DNA of 38,626 bases from Soonwooa sp. (GTDB lineage Bacteria; Bacteroidota; Bacteroidia; Flavobacteriales; Weeksellaceae): positions 1-38,626 of the forward strand of contig NZ_JASLDS010000025.1 in assembly GCF_030151385.1 (NCBI RefSeq), read 5' to 3'. Positions 8,943 to 17,009 of this stretch are shown piece by piece. Made by a program: the position numbers and the translations under genes. The notes beneath the pieces are model-generated. The model ran no database searches and was not told the DNA's origin. It saw only the letters and a program-made list of their open reading frames with translations. Within the stretch, counting starts at the first letter, position 1; every line of letters begins with the position of its first letter.

Positions 8943-9185
8943 ATGGACTACTTAGAACAAGCTCAGCAATATTTTGCAAATAACGAAAATGCCTATCAAA
9001 TACTTATTTATTGTTTGGGCGCATTTTGCGTAATATCCTCCATTTTCAATTGGGATTTCGTCTTTGATGGTCCATATAATCCTACAAAAAATCCAATTGG
9101 TTTTTGGTTTGGAAGGACTGCTTTTAGAATTTTATTTTTCATTTTGGGTTTGGTTTTAATTGTGCTTAATTTTAGGATTAAATAA
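8943..9185 (+). CDS. Imm17-like small membrane protein
   Basis: This 80-residue protein has two membrane helices (about 20-36 and 58-78). The segment around SIFNWDFVFDG and the later FGRTAFRILFFILGLVLIV resemble the Imm17 family of two-helix immunity proteins, in which an FNW motif ends the first helix and a FGRxxxRI motif begins the second. I rely on recall of that family, so the assignment is moderate. It starts 9 nt behind a SUKH gene, which supports an immunity role. Confidence 0.65.
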   Translation: MDYLEQAQQYFANNENAYQILIYCLGAFCVISSIFNWDFVFDGPYNPTKNPIGFWFGRTAFRILFFILGLVLIVLNFRIK

Positions 9186-9237
9186 GAAGCATAATGAATA
9201 TTTTGTTACTTTGCTTGTAGTAAGAAATTATAAAACG

Positions 9238-9825
9238 ATGGCCGATTTAACATTATTATCTTTAGCTTTTCAGCAGTTTGCGGGCATTAGTCAAGAAGAA
9301 TTTGAATTGTCTGCCAATTTTTGGGAACTAAAAACCTACAAAAAAGGTGAATATTTCAATGAATATCAACATGTATGCAAACACTTAGGCTTTATTGTTG
9401 ATGGCGTCTTTAGGTCTTATGTTATTGATGAAAAATCAGGAGAAGAAAAAAACATTTTCTTTTATTCTCAGAATCAATTTGCCGTGTCTTTCAAAAGCTT
9501 TGTCAATCAAGTACCTTGTGATTATCACACAAAATCAGTAACTGACTCGACAGTTGTCCAGATTCATATTGAACATTTGCAGAAACTCTATCGTGAGTCC
9601 CATGCATGGGAACGATTTGGAAGATTATTAGCACAACAAGCTTTTAATGTCGTTATCGAACGGACAGAAGATTTCCTGTTCAAATCTCCAGAACAACGAT
9701 ATTTAGATTTAATGAAAGACCATCCTAATATTTTCAATTCAGTTCCTTTGTATCATATTTCTTCATACTTAGGAATCCAAGGACCATCTTTGAGCCGAAT
9801 TAGAAAAAGAATTTCTGGTAAATGA
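9238..9825 (+). CDS. Crp/Fnr family transcriptional regulator
   Basis: I chose the ATG at 9238 rather than 9160, because the upstream extension overlaps the preceding gene and lacks family character. The 195-residue product has the cNMP-binding-like barrel (YKKGEYFNEYQHVCKHLGFIVDGVFRSYV) and a C-terminal helix-turn-helix whose recognition part reads YHISSYLGIQGPSLSRIRKRI. This is the short Bacteroidota type that often lacks cAMP-binding residues. It is followed by an alpha/beta hydrolase gene with an inverted repeat in the gap, so it probably controls that gene. Confidence 0.92.
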   Translation: MADLTLLSLAFQQFAGISQEEFELSANFWELKTYKKGEYFNEYQHVCKHLGFIVDGVFRSYVIDEKSGEEKNIFFYSQNQFAVSFKSFVNQVPCDYHTKSVTDSTVVQIHIEHLQKLYRESHAWERFGRLLAQQAFNVVIERTEDFLFKSPEQRYLDLMKDHPNIFNSVPLYHISSYLGIQGPSLSRIRKRISGK

Positions 9826-9830
9826 TACGA

Positions 9831-9848
9831 TTTTAACCCAAGTTAAAA
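9831..9848. promoter_or_regulatory. Putative Crp/Fnr-type operator (perfect 7-bp dyad)
   Basis: TTTTAAC-CCAA-GTTAAAA forms a perfect inverted repeat between the regulator gene and the hydrolase gene. Its centre lies about 42 nt upstream of the start point expected from the -7 box at 9869-9876, the usual place for a class II Crp/Fnr activator site. Binding is inferred. Confidence 0.5.
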
Positions 9849-9868
9849 TTCCTGATTGTTGAAGTATC

Positions 9869-9876
9869 TAATTTTG
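9869..9876 (+). promoter_or_regulatory. Promoter -7 box TAATTTTG for the hydrolase gene
   Basis: TAATTTTG matches the Bacteroidota TAnnTTTG element and lies 31 nt before the hydrolase start. No good -33 TTTG is found at the usual distance, which fits a promoter that needs the dyad-bound activator upstream. Confidence 0.5.
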
Positions 9877-9907
9877 TCATCAGATAACAATAACAAAAAA
9901 AAATACA

Positions 9908-10684
9908 ATGAACAATCTAATCAATTCTAAAACTATCGTTTTTGCTCACGGTCTATTTGTAACAGCAGAAAGCTGGAATCCTTGGGTTAAGTTTTTTGAA
10001 GAAAAAGGCTATAAATGCTACACACCATCAAATCCTTTTCACGATTTTACAATACAAGAAATGTGGCAGAATACGCCAGAACAGCTTGGGAAAGTTAACT
10101 TCGAAGATGTGGTCAACAATTTGTCAAAATTTATTGATACTTTAGATGAAAAACCGATTATCATTGGACATTCTTTAGGCGGATTATCTGTTCAGAAACT
10201 GGTAGAAATGGATAAGGCTCAAGCTGGCATCTGCATCGATGGTGCCGCGCCTGCTGGTATAATTCCCACACAATGGAGTTTCCTAAAAGCAAATTTGCCA
10301 GTTCTTAATCCTTTTAAAGGAGATTCAGTTTTTAAACCAACTAAAGATTGGTGGTTTTATGCTTTTGGAAACAATTTAACGAGAGCAGAATCGGATAAAG
10401 CTTTTGATGATTTCGCTGTGCCCGAAAGCAGAAATATCCCTAGAAGCACCACAAAATCCTTTGCCAAAATTGATTTCAAAAAGCCACATGTTCCCTTATT
10501 ATTTATCGGTGGCGAAAAAGACCATATCATTCCTTGGAAACTAAATGAGAAAAACTACAAAGCATACAAGGACGAAAATAGTATAAAAAGCTTCAAAGTA
10601 TTTCCAAACAGAGGTCACTTTATCTGCGGTGACAAAAATTGGAAAGAAGTTGCAAACTATATCTACGACTGGATAAATCAGTAA
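9908..10684 (+). CDS. Alpha/beta hydrolase
   Basis: The 258-residue cytosolic protein has the alpha/beta hydrolase fold with the oxyanion segment FAHGLFVTAESW (13-24), nucleophile Ser89 in GHSLGG, acid Asp205 in GGEKDHIIP, and His237 in RGHF. The HGLF oxyanion loop and a Trp-rich lid suggest a small ester or lactone substrate, which cannot be named. It probably forms a regulator-target pair with the Crp/Fnr gene upstream. A strong terminator follows 11 nt after the stop. Confidence 0.9.
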   Translation: MNNLINSKTIVFAHGLFVTAESWNPWVKFFEEKGYKCYTPSNPFHDFTIQEMWQNTPEQLGKVNFEDVVNNLSKFIDTLDEKPIIIGHSLGGLSVQKLVEMDKAQAGICIDGAAPAGIIPTQWSFLKANLPVLNPFKGDSVFKPTKDWWFYAFGNNLTRAESDKAFDDFAVPESRNIPRSTTKSFAKIDFKKPHVPLLFIGGEKDHIIPWKLNEKNYKAYKDENSIKSFKVFPNRGHFICGDKNWKEVANYIYDWINQ

Positions 10685-10694
10685 AAAAATTCGA

Positions 10695-10745
10695 AAAACT
10701 GTGAACAAAGAACTTATAGCAAGTGGTTGTTCGCAGTTTTTTTTT
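10695..10745 (+). terminator. Rho-independent terminator after the hydrolase
   Basis: A 14-bp stem (10695-10708 with 10727-10740, one G-T wobble, core CTGTGAACAA/TTGTTCGCAG) is followed by a T run to 10745. It closes the Crp/hydrolase unit. Confidence 0.8.
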
Positions 10746-10881
10746 ATCTGTTTTTAAACAGATTCTCTTCTGCTAGATTTGTGAAAAATCGCAATTCATT
10801 TTTCATTTTTTATGAAAATATTTTAATTTTTCTTATCTTAAACTTCGAAATAATTAATGAGGAAAATCTACCAAAACACAA

Positions 10882-11361
10882 ATGGACGACAGAATCGAAA
10901 AACTGCAAAATATGCAGACCACGACATTAATTGATGTGGTTAAAAACTATAAAAAATACAACTATCCTATCGAAATTAAAGATGTGGCGATACAGATTTT
11001 GAATAGTCGTGGCATCAAACAAGAAAGCTTAAAACTTTCGGGAAATCTTAACAATGTTAAATACGATGAGGCGACTCTAGAATATCAAAAATATAATATC
11101 AATTCTGTTGTAGGCTTGGTATTTTACATTTTGTCTATTCTCGTGTGGAGTTCCATTCCGATTATTGGTTTGGTGTTTTCGCTTTTGTCACTTGTTTTCG
11201 TTGGGATTTCATTTTCGAATACCAAGAAAATTTCAAAATTAATTGATGATGACAGAATTGATTATTCGATAATCTATGTACTGATGAGCATGATTTTTTA
11301 CTTCGTTTTATTCTTCGTTACCAGACATCAAATAAAAGAAGCCATCCACAACAGAACATAA
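10882..11361 (+). CDS. Two- to three-helix membrane protein, unknown
   Basis: The 159-residue product starts with a charged helical segment (1-60, MDDRIEKLQNMQTTTLIDVVKNY) and then has two closely spaced helices (about 75-112) and a third (about 130-150). The N-terminal pattern resembles a small cytosolic helical adaptor fused to a membrane hairpin. The start is the ATG after aaacacaa. I do not recognise the family. The 197 nt upstream, after the terminator, look like plain AT-rich spacer. Confidence 0.72.
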   Translation: MDDRIEKLQNMQTTTLIDVVKNYKKYNYPIEIKDVAIQILNSRGIKQESLKLSGNLNNVKYDEATLEYQKYNINSVVGLVFYILSILVWSSIPIIGLVFSLLSLVFVGISFSNTKKISKLIDDDRIDYSIIYVLMSMIFYFVLFFVTRHQIKEAIHNRT

Positions 11362-11408
11362 AATTTGCTTTAACTTGACATTAATTCCACGAAGAAAAAG
11401 GTTTTAAA

Positions 11409-11975
11409 ATGATGAACTTCTCGAAATTTTATTCAGTGATTTTGATTTTTGTCGTTGGTATTATTTCGGCGCAAAAAAGCCATGACTTTTTGATTAAAAA
11501 ACTGAACAAAGCAGAATCTGTTTATTTGATTTCGTACAATCTTGACCTTAAAAAACCGCCTATTCCTGTACCAAAATTAATTGGCGACACCACGAAAATA
11601 AAGAAAGAAAAAAACTTCATTTTTGCATTAGAATATTACAAAAAACCTTTCGAATTACTGGATATCAGTAACCAGAAACTACTTTTAAAATTACCAGAAA
11701 TTAAATCTTTAAAAAATGCTTTAAACTTTTCGACAAACGAAATGGCAGGAATTACCAGCAAAAGTGGCTGCTATTATCCTCGGAATGCGATTCTTCTACT
11801 TAATAAAAATCAAAAAATAACCGACATTTTCGAAATTTGTTTTGAGTGTCACAGACTTTATCAAATAAGTTCTCGTTCCAAAATGAAAGACTTGGATATT
11901 AGGGATGATACTTTTGCTTCTCTTGAGAGCTATTTCAATTCTAAAGGGATAAAGACGACATTTAATAAAGAATAA
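11409..11975 (+). CDS. Secreted CxxC-type hypothetical protein, paralogue of 16011
   Basis: A signal peptide (about residues 1-21, ending SAQ) precedes a mature domain of about 167 residues. The segment CYYPRNAILLLNKNQKITDI, followed by EICFECHRLY, matches CYMPSNAILYLDKNNKLLGF and ELCFLCERYR in the product of the gene at 16011. The C-F-x-C pair and the preceding Cys are shared and could form a disulfide or bind metal in the periplasm. The family is not recognised. Two ATGs are adjacent at the start and either may be used. Confidence 0.78.
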   Translation: MMNFSKFYSVILIFVVGIISAQKSHDFLIKKLNKAESVYLISYNLDLKKPPIPVPKLIGDTTKIKKEKNFIFALEYYKKPFELLDISNQKLLLKLPEIKSLKNALNFSTNEMAGITSKSGCYYPRNAILLLNKNQKITDIFEICFECHRLYQISSRSKMKDLDIRDDTFASLESYFNSKGIKTTFNKE

Positions 11976-12023
11976 AACATGATGAAATTAAAACTAATTT
12001 TAGCCCTCTAACAAATCTCGTAA

Positions 12024-12752
12024 ATGTTTAAGAATTTATTTCAAAAATATCCGACTTTAATATTTATTTTTCCTCTGGCAGTTTTTTCTGCGATAGGAAT
12101 TGTAGGTTTAGTATTTCTTTTCAAAACCCCAAATCCTGTTAGCATTACAGAATGGATTGTAGTAATTCTATTTACTGTTTTACCGCTTATTTTTATATAT
12201 GGATTTCTGTTTGGATTTACAATTTCTGAAAAATCTCAAAAACAATATGAAGATATTCAGCAAAAATTATCCGCAGATGACACAGGTTTAACTATTCTCA
12301 TGCCTTTATTTGACAAAGATTGTTTTATCGCTTGGGACACAATCGATTTTGTGGTTTATTATAATTATGCACTGAGAAGCGATTTCACGGAATATCATGA
12401 AGGCTATAAATTTTATTTGAATACAAAACCGGTCTATACAAAATATGAAAAACAGTGGTGGCTGAATCGTCTATTTCCAAAAGATAGCAACTCAAAAGTC
12501 ATTGATATCACCACCAAAAATAAGCACTTTACAAAGCTAGCGGAAATCACCCAAAAGTATCTAAACGCCGATATTACCACAATATCAGAACATCCCTACA
12601 AAGGAAAACTGGTGAAACGAGAAACAATAACTAGTAAAGACAAAACGATTAGCACTGAAGAATGGAAATCTAGTCCTTTCCGAACCAACGAAGAGATTAT
12701 TTATTCTCGCCATAATACTGATTTAGAATGGATTAAAAAGAATTACAAATAA
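12024..12752 (+). CDS. Two-helix membrane protein with large cytosolic domain
   Basis: The 242-residue product has two N-terminal helices (about 11-34 and 43-66) and a soluble domain of about 170 residues, rich in aromatic strands (DCFIAWDTIDFVVYYNY). The layout resembles the PH-like proteins at 3236, 3755 and 7071, with the WDTID strand where those have the PH strand, but it is much more diverged. It precedes a lipoprotein gene by 12 nt. Function is unknown. Confidence 0.75.
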   Translation: MFKNLFQKYPTLIFIFPLAVFSAIGIVGLVFLFKTPNPVSITEWIVVILFTVLPLIFIYGFLFGFTISEKSQKQYEDIQQKLSADDTGLTILMPLFDKDCFIAWDTIDFVVYYNYALRSDFTEYHEGYKFYLNTKPVYTKYEKQWWLNRLFPKDSNSKVIDITTKNKHFTKLAEITQKYLNADITTISEHPYKGKLVKRETITSKDKTISTEEWKSSPFRTNEEIIYSRHNTDLEWIKKNYK

Positions 12753-12764
12753 AAAATTCAAGAA

Positions 12765-13253
12765 ATGAAAACCAACATTTGTTTAGTGCTATTTTTAGTG
12801 TTTGCCTCTTGCAAAAATGACGAATCGAAAAATAAGTCTGTCTCTCAACAAAATGCAGGTCAAAACGTAGATGAAAAAACACATCAAAATAGCGATAAAA
12901 ACGAAAATTCAATTTCTACAGACAAACTTAGTGAAGACAATTCTGCTAGTCTTTTCAATAAAATGAAAGATGAGTCTTTTGTAGTAAGCTGTGGTACAGG
13001 TTGCGCTTTAACTTATAATATCAAAAATATCACAGAACTCGATGTTAATACGATTAAAGTGACTTTTAATATTGATAATTACATCAATGAAGAATTGACG
13101 GAAAGTTTTGATGAGACTTATTTATTTCATCGAGAAAATTCAAAACTTATAGAAAGGTTAACCGCAGAGAATAAAAAAGAAAACTTGGGAAAAATTACTT
13201 TAAGTGGAGTATTTTTGAGTTTTCAAGAATTTGGAAAAAAGTTATTTCACTAA
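12765..13253 (+). CDS. Lipoprotein, unknown
   Basis: A lipoprotein signal ends at the lipobox FASC (Cys16), followed by a low-complexity Asn/Gln/Asp/Lys linker (about 17-60) that probably spans the gap to the membrane surface. The folded part (about 65-162) has two further Cys in SCGTGCAL. No known domain was recognised. It is the last + strand gene before a single - strand gene, with which it converges at a 16-nt gap. Confidence 0.75.
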   Translation: MKTNICLVLFLVFASCKNDESKNKSVSQQNAGQNVDEKTHQNSDKNENSISTDKLSEDNSASLFNKMKDESFVVSCGTGCALTYNIKNITELDVNTIKVTFNIDNYINEELTESFDETYLFHRENSKLIERLTAENKKENLGKITLSGVFLSFQEFGKKLFH

Positions 13254-13269
13254 ACAAAAAGTTCTCAAA

Positions 13270-13818
13270 TTACTTCACAGTCACAAAATCAATTTTCAAA
13301 TAATCACTAATTGTAGGGTCAACAGCTAACTGTTCTTTAGTTTCGAGGTTTTCGATAATCACAAAATCATGGTCTTTAAAGAATGGCGAACTAAAATAAT
13401 GGTGAATATCGTGTCCTAAAAATTTGAGATGTCCAATTTGTGCTTTGGTTTTCCAAGTTTTATCAAGACCTTTTTCCTTTAAAAGCTGATTGCAAGTTAA
13501 AGCAAAGAAATTAGCATAACCGATACAATTCGCTTTTGACGTTACAATTAATTTGTTTGGGTCGCTTTCACATTTAGCAAAGCTAAAATTCAAAGTATTT
13601 GATGTTAACGCAAGAGATTTTTCAATAATATTTGTAATATCTGTGTCGGTTTTTTGGTCTTCAATTTTTGATTTTAAAACATCATTTTTGAGAGAATAAT
13701 CTGCTCTTTTTCCAACAGATTCGTAAGAAATTAAATGACGATAAATCCAATCGCGAAATAAAAATCCCACAAGACAAATTACTAAAACGAATAAAATGCT
13801 CTTTTTTAGAAACCTCAC
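13270..13818 (-). CDS. Membrane-anchored transglutaminase-like cysteine protein
   Basis: The 182-residue product has an N-terminal anchor (about 7-23) and a domain with the transglutaminase-like order Cys98 (NCIGYANFFA), His150 (KDHDFVII) and Asp167 (AVDPTISDY). These are the three catalytic positions of the transglutaminase/protease fold. The domain is short for the family, lying between anchor and end. It is the only - strand gene in the first 25 kb, which suggests it came in separately. Activity (peptidase, amidase or crosslinking) is not deducible. Confidence 0.75.
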   Translation of the reverse strand: MRFLKKSILFVLVICLVGFLFRDWIYRHLISYESVGKRADYSLKNDVLKSKIEDQKTDTDITNIIEKSLALTSNTLNFSFAKCESDPNKLIVTSKANCIGYANFFALTCNQLLKEKGLDKTWKTKAQIGHLKFLGHDIHHYFSSPFFKDHDFVIIENLETKEQLAVDPTISDYLKIDFVTVK

Positions 13819-13855
13819 TTATTTATCCTCCACTTAAATAGCTAAAATCATAAAA

Positions 13856-13931
13856 CACTGTTATTCAGAGCGAAGCGAAGAATCTAAAATACTTAATTAT
13901 CAGAGATTCCTCCTACGTCGGAATGACAAAC
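13856..13931. repeat. Interspersed palindromic repeat, copy 1
   Basis: The unit starts TTATTCAGAGCGAAGCGAAG and ends CTACGTCGGAATGAC, so its ends are near-inverted repeats (GTTATTC/GAATGAC). The reverse of the same ends is found at 29025-29132. It resembles short REP-like or MITE-like repeats common between genes of Chryseobacterium-type genomes. It lies in the 245-nt gap between a - strand and a + strand gene. Confidence 0.7.
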
Positions 13932-14063
13932 TTTGACTAAATATTTGACTCAGTCTCCATCGTAGATATTCAGTTTTTTATTTTAAAATCTAAAATTCGT
14001 CAATCTAAAAATATCAGTTAAAAATAGAAAAGATTTTTTAATTTTATCAAAAACCAAAATGAA

Positions 14064-14606
14064 ATGAATATCAGAATCCTTTATATTTTTAGCCTAGTAG
14101 TTTTTTTGATGTCATGCTCGGAAAAGCAAAAGAATGCAAATGATATATCTTTAATTAAGATTAGTTATGCGCCATCTTTTCATACTAGCGCCGAATTATT
14201 ATTAAACGAGGACGAAAATTATTTAATTATTAAGTCCACAAGAAAATACATTCCAATTGTAAAAAGTGATGGCGAAAATATTGATAACGAGGAATACATC
14301 AAGCAAATCGCTCCTGTTAAAGATACTTTGATAAATATACAAAGTGAAGAAGTGCAAAAGATTAATAATATTGTTTCTGGATTCAAAAAAGAGGATTTTT
14401 CCGATGCCAAATTTCCTGATTTCGATGGTATGTCAACCAATATTTTAATCGTTTATAAAAACAAAAACATCAAAGTCATTCAACCGATGAACGTCCCTAA
14501 CGACAAACAAAGAGAATTACTAATCGCTTTAGCAAAACTATCGCAAAGCAAAGTCAGCACAGATAACAAAGTAGTGATGACGTCAATACTCTCCTATTTA
14601 CAGTAA
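14064..14606 (+). CDS. Lipoprotein, unknown
   Basis: The lipobox FLMSC places the lipidated Cys at residue 18. The mature part (about 162 residues) has alternating beta-type sequence with SYAPSFHTSAELLL and NILIVYKNKNIKVI. No domain was recognised. The start ATG lies 245 nt after the divergent - strand gene, in a region that also holds an interspersed repeat. A promoter could not be pinned down. Confidence 0.75.
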   Translation: MNIRILYIFSLVVFLMSCSEKQKNANDISLIKISYAPSFHTSAELLLNEDENYLIIKSTRKYIPIVKSDGENIDNEEYIKQIAPVKDTLINIQSEEVQKINNIVSGFKKEDFSDAKFPDFDGMSTNILIVYKNKNIKVIQPMNVPNDKQRELLIALAKLSQSKVSTDNKVVMTSILSYLQ

Positions 14607-14743
14607 TTTGAATTAGGAAAAAGTAGAGCAAATCCTTTTTTTATCAAAGAAAAAATTTAACCAATTAGTCAGCGTCTGTTTATTTTTTTTCAACAATTTT
14701 TAATAAATTAGTTCATCATCAAAAAATAAAAAGCAAAAATATT

Positions 14744-15385
14744 ATGGGACTATTCGGAAAGTTATTTGGAAATACCGACAAGGAATCGGCTTCCAATCAG
14801 GAAGAAGCAAACATTGGAACATTTGATAAGTTTCTAAAAATCTATCCGCCATCTAGCGATTTGATAAAACCAACACAAGAAATGCTGGATTGGTATGCAG
14901 ACAAACTTCCGGCAGAACTTTTAGACTTTTGGAAAGAATATGGTTTCGGGAATTATGGCAACGGCATTATCAAAGTTGTGGAACCATCGCATTACATGGA
15001 TAGTTTCTACGAATGGATTGGTAAAAAAGATTTTAGCAAACTTCCAATTCTTGTAAGCGCTTTTGGCGATATTTTTTATTATAGAAAACTTACTGAAGAT
15101 GCCGAAGATGTAAGTCTTTTGGATATCCACTATCGCAAAATAAGTGTTTGCGATTATAGTTTGGAATCTTTCTTCAAAAACTATATTACCGATCCCGAAA
15201 TTGCAAAAGAACTTCTAAAGCCACAACTTTTTGAAACAGCAAACAAAGACTTGGGAGGGTTGACTGCTGATGAAATTTATTTCTTTAATCCCGCTTTAAT
15301 AATGGGCGGTGCCGAAGAACAAAAATACCTTGGAAAAGGAATTGGCAGTGTACACCAATCTTTGCTTTTCCAACTTGGATTATAA
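14744..15385 (+). CDS. GAD-like / Tdi1-type immunity protein
   Basis: The 213-residue soluble protein carries a GAD-like N-terminal domain: FDKFLKIYPPS (27-37), then LPAELLDFWKEYGFGNYGNG (55-74). The C-terminal part (SLESFFKNYITD and onwards, with LTADEIYFFNPALIMGG) fits the DUF1851 (T6SS immunity Tdi1 C-terminal) domain, which ends in a short hydrophobic helix. Tdi1 of Agrobacterium blocks the Tde1 DNase delivered by a type VI system. The match supports a type VI or polymorphic-toxin immunity role for this island. The partner toxin is not in the window. Confidence 0.85.
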   Translation: MGLFGKLFGNTDKESASNQEEANIGTFDKFLKIYPPSSDLIKPTQEMLDWYADKLPAELLDFWKEYGFGNYGNGIIKVVEPSHYMDSFYEWIGKKDFSKLPILVSAFGDIFYYRKLTEDAEDVSLLDIHYRKISVCDYSLESFFKNYITDPEIAKELLKPQLFETANKDLGGLTADEIYFFNPALIMGGAEEQKYLGKGIGSVHQSLLFQLGL

Positions 15386-15400
15386 TTTTTTTTGCACAAC

Positions 15401-15997
15401 ATGAAAGCTAATTCTTTTATTAAAATCTCAGTTTCGGTTGCTTTACTTTTGTTTAGTACAATGCGGGCGTCGAGCAATGACCGCGTTGTGAACATCAAGT
15501 CGCAACACAAAAACAGTCCCCAAAATTTTAAGCTTTCAAAAATCCAGAAATCCAGCAAATATAAACTAGAAAATGAGAATTTAGTTTTTTCATTTAAAAC
15601 TAAAAATTCGAAAATGATGAGCTTGTGCATCGATAAAAATGAACAATATATAGTCTATCGTTTTGGAACTGCTGACAATATAGAATTAGAATTTCCGACC
15701 TCGAAAGATAAAAATAGTTTCAACAATTTTGTGTACACTGGTTGGGACCGAGGCGGTGGCGTGCGAAATGAAGGTATGAATCTCAACTACATCGCTTTCG
15801 AAATAAAAGATTACAAATACATTATTTATGAAACCTATTTCGCAGTTGGTGATGTTTTTAAAGTTGGTGTTAGAATAATTAATCTAAAAACCAATAAAGA
15901 AGTTGACATCAGAGGTCTCAATAATACTATAAAAGGGACTTTATCGGATTTTAGAACCGACGACAGAATTAAAAAAGGTGATCGACTTTATGATTAA
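15401..15997 (+). CDS. Secreted hypothetical protein
   Basis: I chose the ATG at 15401 over an upstream TTG at 15392. A signal peptide (about residues 1-25) precedes a mature domain of about 170 residues with beta-rich sequence (NKEVDIRGLNNTIKGTL) and the stretch YTGWDRGGGVRNEG, which looks like a Gly-rich loop. The family is not recognised. It is followed after 13 nt by a second secreted protein. Confidence 0.75.
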   Translation: MKANSFIKISVSVALLLFSTMRASSNDRVVNIKSQHKNSPQNFKLSKIQKSSKYKLENENLVFSFKTKNSKMMSLCIDKNEQYIVYRFGTADNIELEFPTSKDKNSFNNFVYTGWDRGGGVRNEGMNLNYIAFEIKDYKYIIYETYFAVGDVFKVGVRIINLKTNKEVDIRGLNNTIKGTLSDFRTDDRIKKGDRLYD

Positions 15998-16010
15998 AAA
16001 CCAAATACAA

Positions 16011-16613
16011 ATGATTGATTTAAAAAAATACATTCCTTTCGTTCTTGTGCTTTTAAGCGCTTCAAGTTTCGCTCAGAAAAAACTTAGCAAACAAGATATA
16101 GAACTCAATAAACTTGATTGTAAAAAAGTACAGAAATTTTCGGAAGAAAGTCGCCTGAAACTATTTCCTTATAACATTGCAGATCAAGTGATGTTAATTT
16201 CTTTTGATGATGCGGGCGTTGGGAAAATGCAAGGTACGGAATTACAAAAATTTTTGGATGACAATCTCAACAAAGTCCTAGATGATTCTCAGCTTTCAAG
16301 AATTACGGAAAAACAAATTTTATCAAAAGCCCAAACCTCCGAACTTACCAATATTATTTATAACTACACTTTTACAAAACCGCCGACGATAATGCCTGTT
16401 GCAAAGTGCTATATGCCAAGCAATGCCATTCTTTATCTTGATAAAAACAACAAACTTTTAGGTTTTATGGAGTTGTGCTTTTTATGTGAACGTTATAGAG
16501 AAAGCAACGAGAAAATAACAATTGGCGACGATTGCACTCAGAAAATGGATATGCTAAAAGCTTTCTTCCAAAAATCTGGAATTATCTACGGAACCGTTGA
16601 AAAGAGATACTAA
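16011..16613 (+). CDS. Secreted CxxC-type hypothetical protein, paralogue of 11409
   Basis: I chose the ATG at 16011 because it gives a normal signal peptide (about residues 1-21, ending SFAQ); upstream in-frame starts overlap the preceding gene. The segment CYMPSNAILYLDKNN followed by ELCFLCERYR is shared with the product at 11409, including the three cysteines. The N-terminal third (KKLSKQDIELNKLDCKKV) is different. It is a putative periplasmic protein of an unrecognised family. Confidence 0.78.
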   Translation: MIDLKKYIPFVLVLLSASSFAQKKLSKQDIELNKLDCKKVQKFSEESRLKLFPYNIADQVMLISFDDAGVGKMQGTELQKFLDDNLNKVLDDSQLSRITEKQILSKAQTSELTNIIYNYTFTKPPTIMPVAKCYMPSNAILYLDKNNKLLGFMELCFLCERYRESNEKITIGDDCTQKMDMLKAFFQKSGIIYGTVEKRY

Positions 16614-16628
16614 ACAGATTAATATTCT

Positions 16629-16973
16629 ATGAGAAAAATATTTTATTTAACCTTTAGTCTTTTACTAGCATCTTGCAGTCAAGTTAACAATTTCTACCAA
16701 GGTCGTGTTGTGGACGAAAATGGCAAAGCACTCGAAAATGTTATTGTTGCCGAAGATGTTATTACGAAACAAACCAAAACAGACAAAACAGGTTATTTTA
16801 AACTAAACAGAACGCCAGACTGGTTGGGGAATCTTATTTTCATTAAAGAGGGTTTTGTTACAGACACGATTCCCTCTGTTTACCATCAAAATGGAGAAAC
16901 AACAAAATATGATTTTATAAAAAAAGATACCACAAGAGTCACATTACGCCGTGTTGAAGATGTTAAAAATTAA
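16629..16973 (+). CDS. Lipoprotein with carboxypeptidase-regulatory-like domain
   Basis: A lipobox LLASC (Cys16) is followed by a single carboxypeptidase D regulatory-like beta-sandwich: GRVVDENGKALENVIV, then TKTDKTGYFKL. In Bacteroidota this domain usually sits at the N-terminus of TonB-dependent receptors or hydrolases; here it stands alone in a 114-residue lipoprotein. It probably mediates contact at the envelope. It sits 15 nt after a secreted-protein gene. Confidence 0.82.
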   Translation: MRKIFYLTFSLLLASCSQVNNFYQGRVVDENGKALENVIVAEDVITKQTKTDKTGYFKLNRTPDWLGNLIFIKEGFVTDTIPSVYHQNGETTKYDFIKKDTTRVTLRRVEDVKN

Positions 16974-17009
16974 GTGGATAAAGCTGTTAAGTTCTCCTAA
17001 AATTACTCT

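Noticed and set aside
10727..10930. 67-codon open frame
   Set aside because: It starts in the terminator T run and overlaps the better supported gene at 10882 in another frame.
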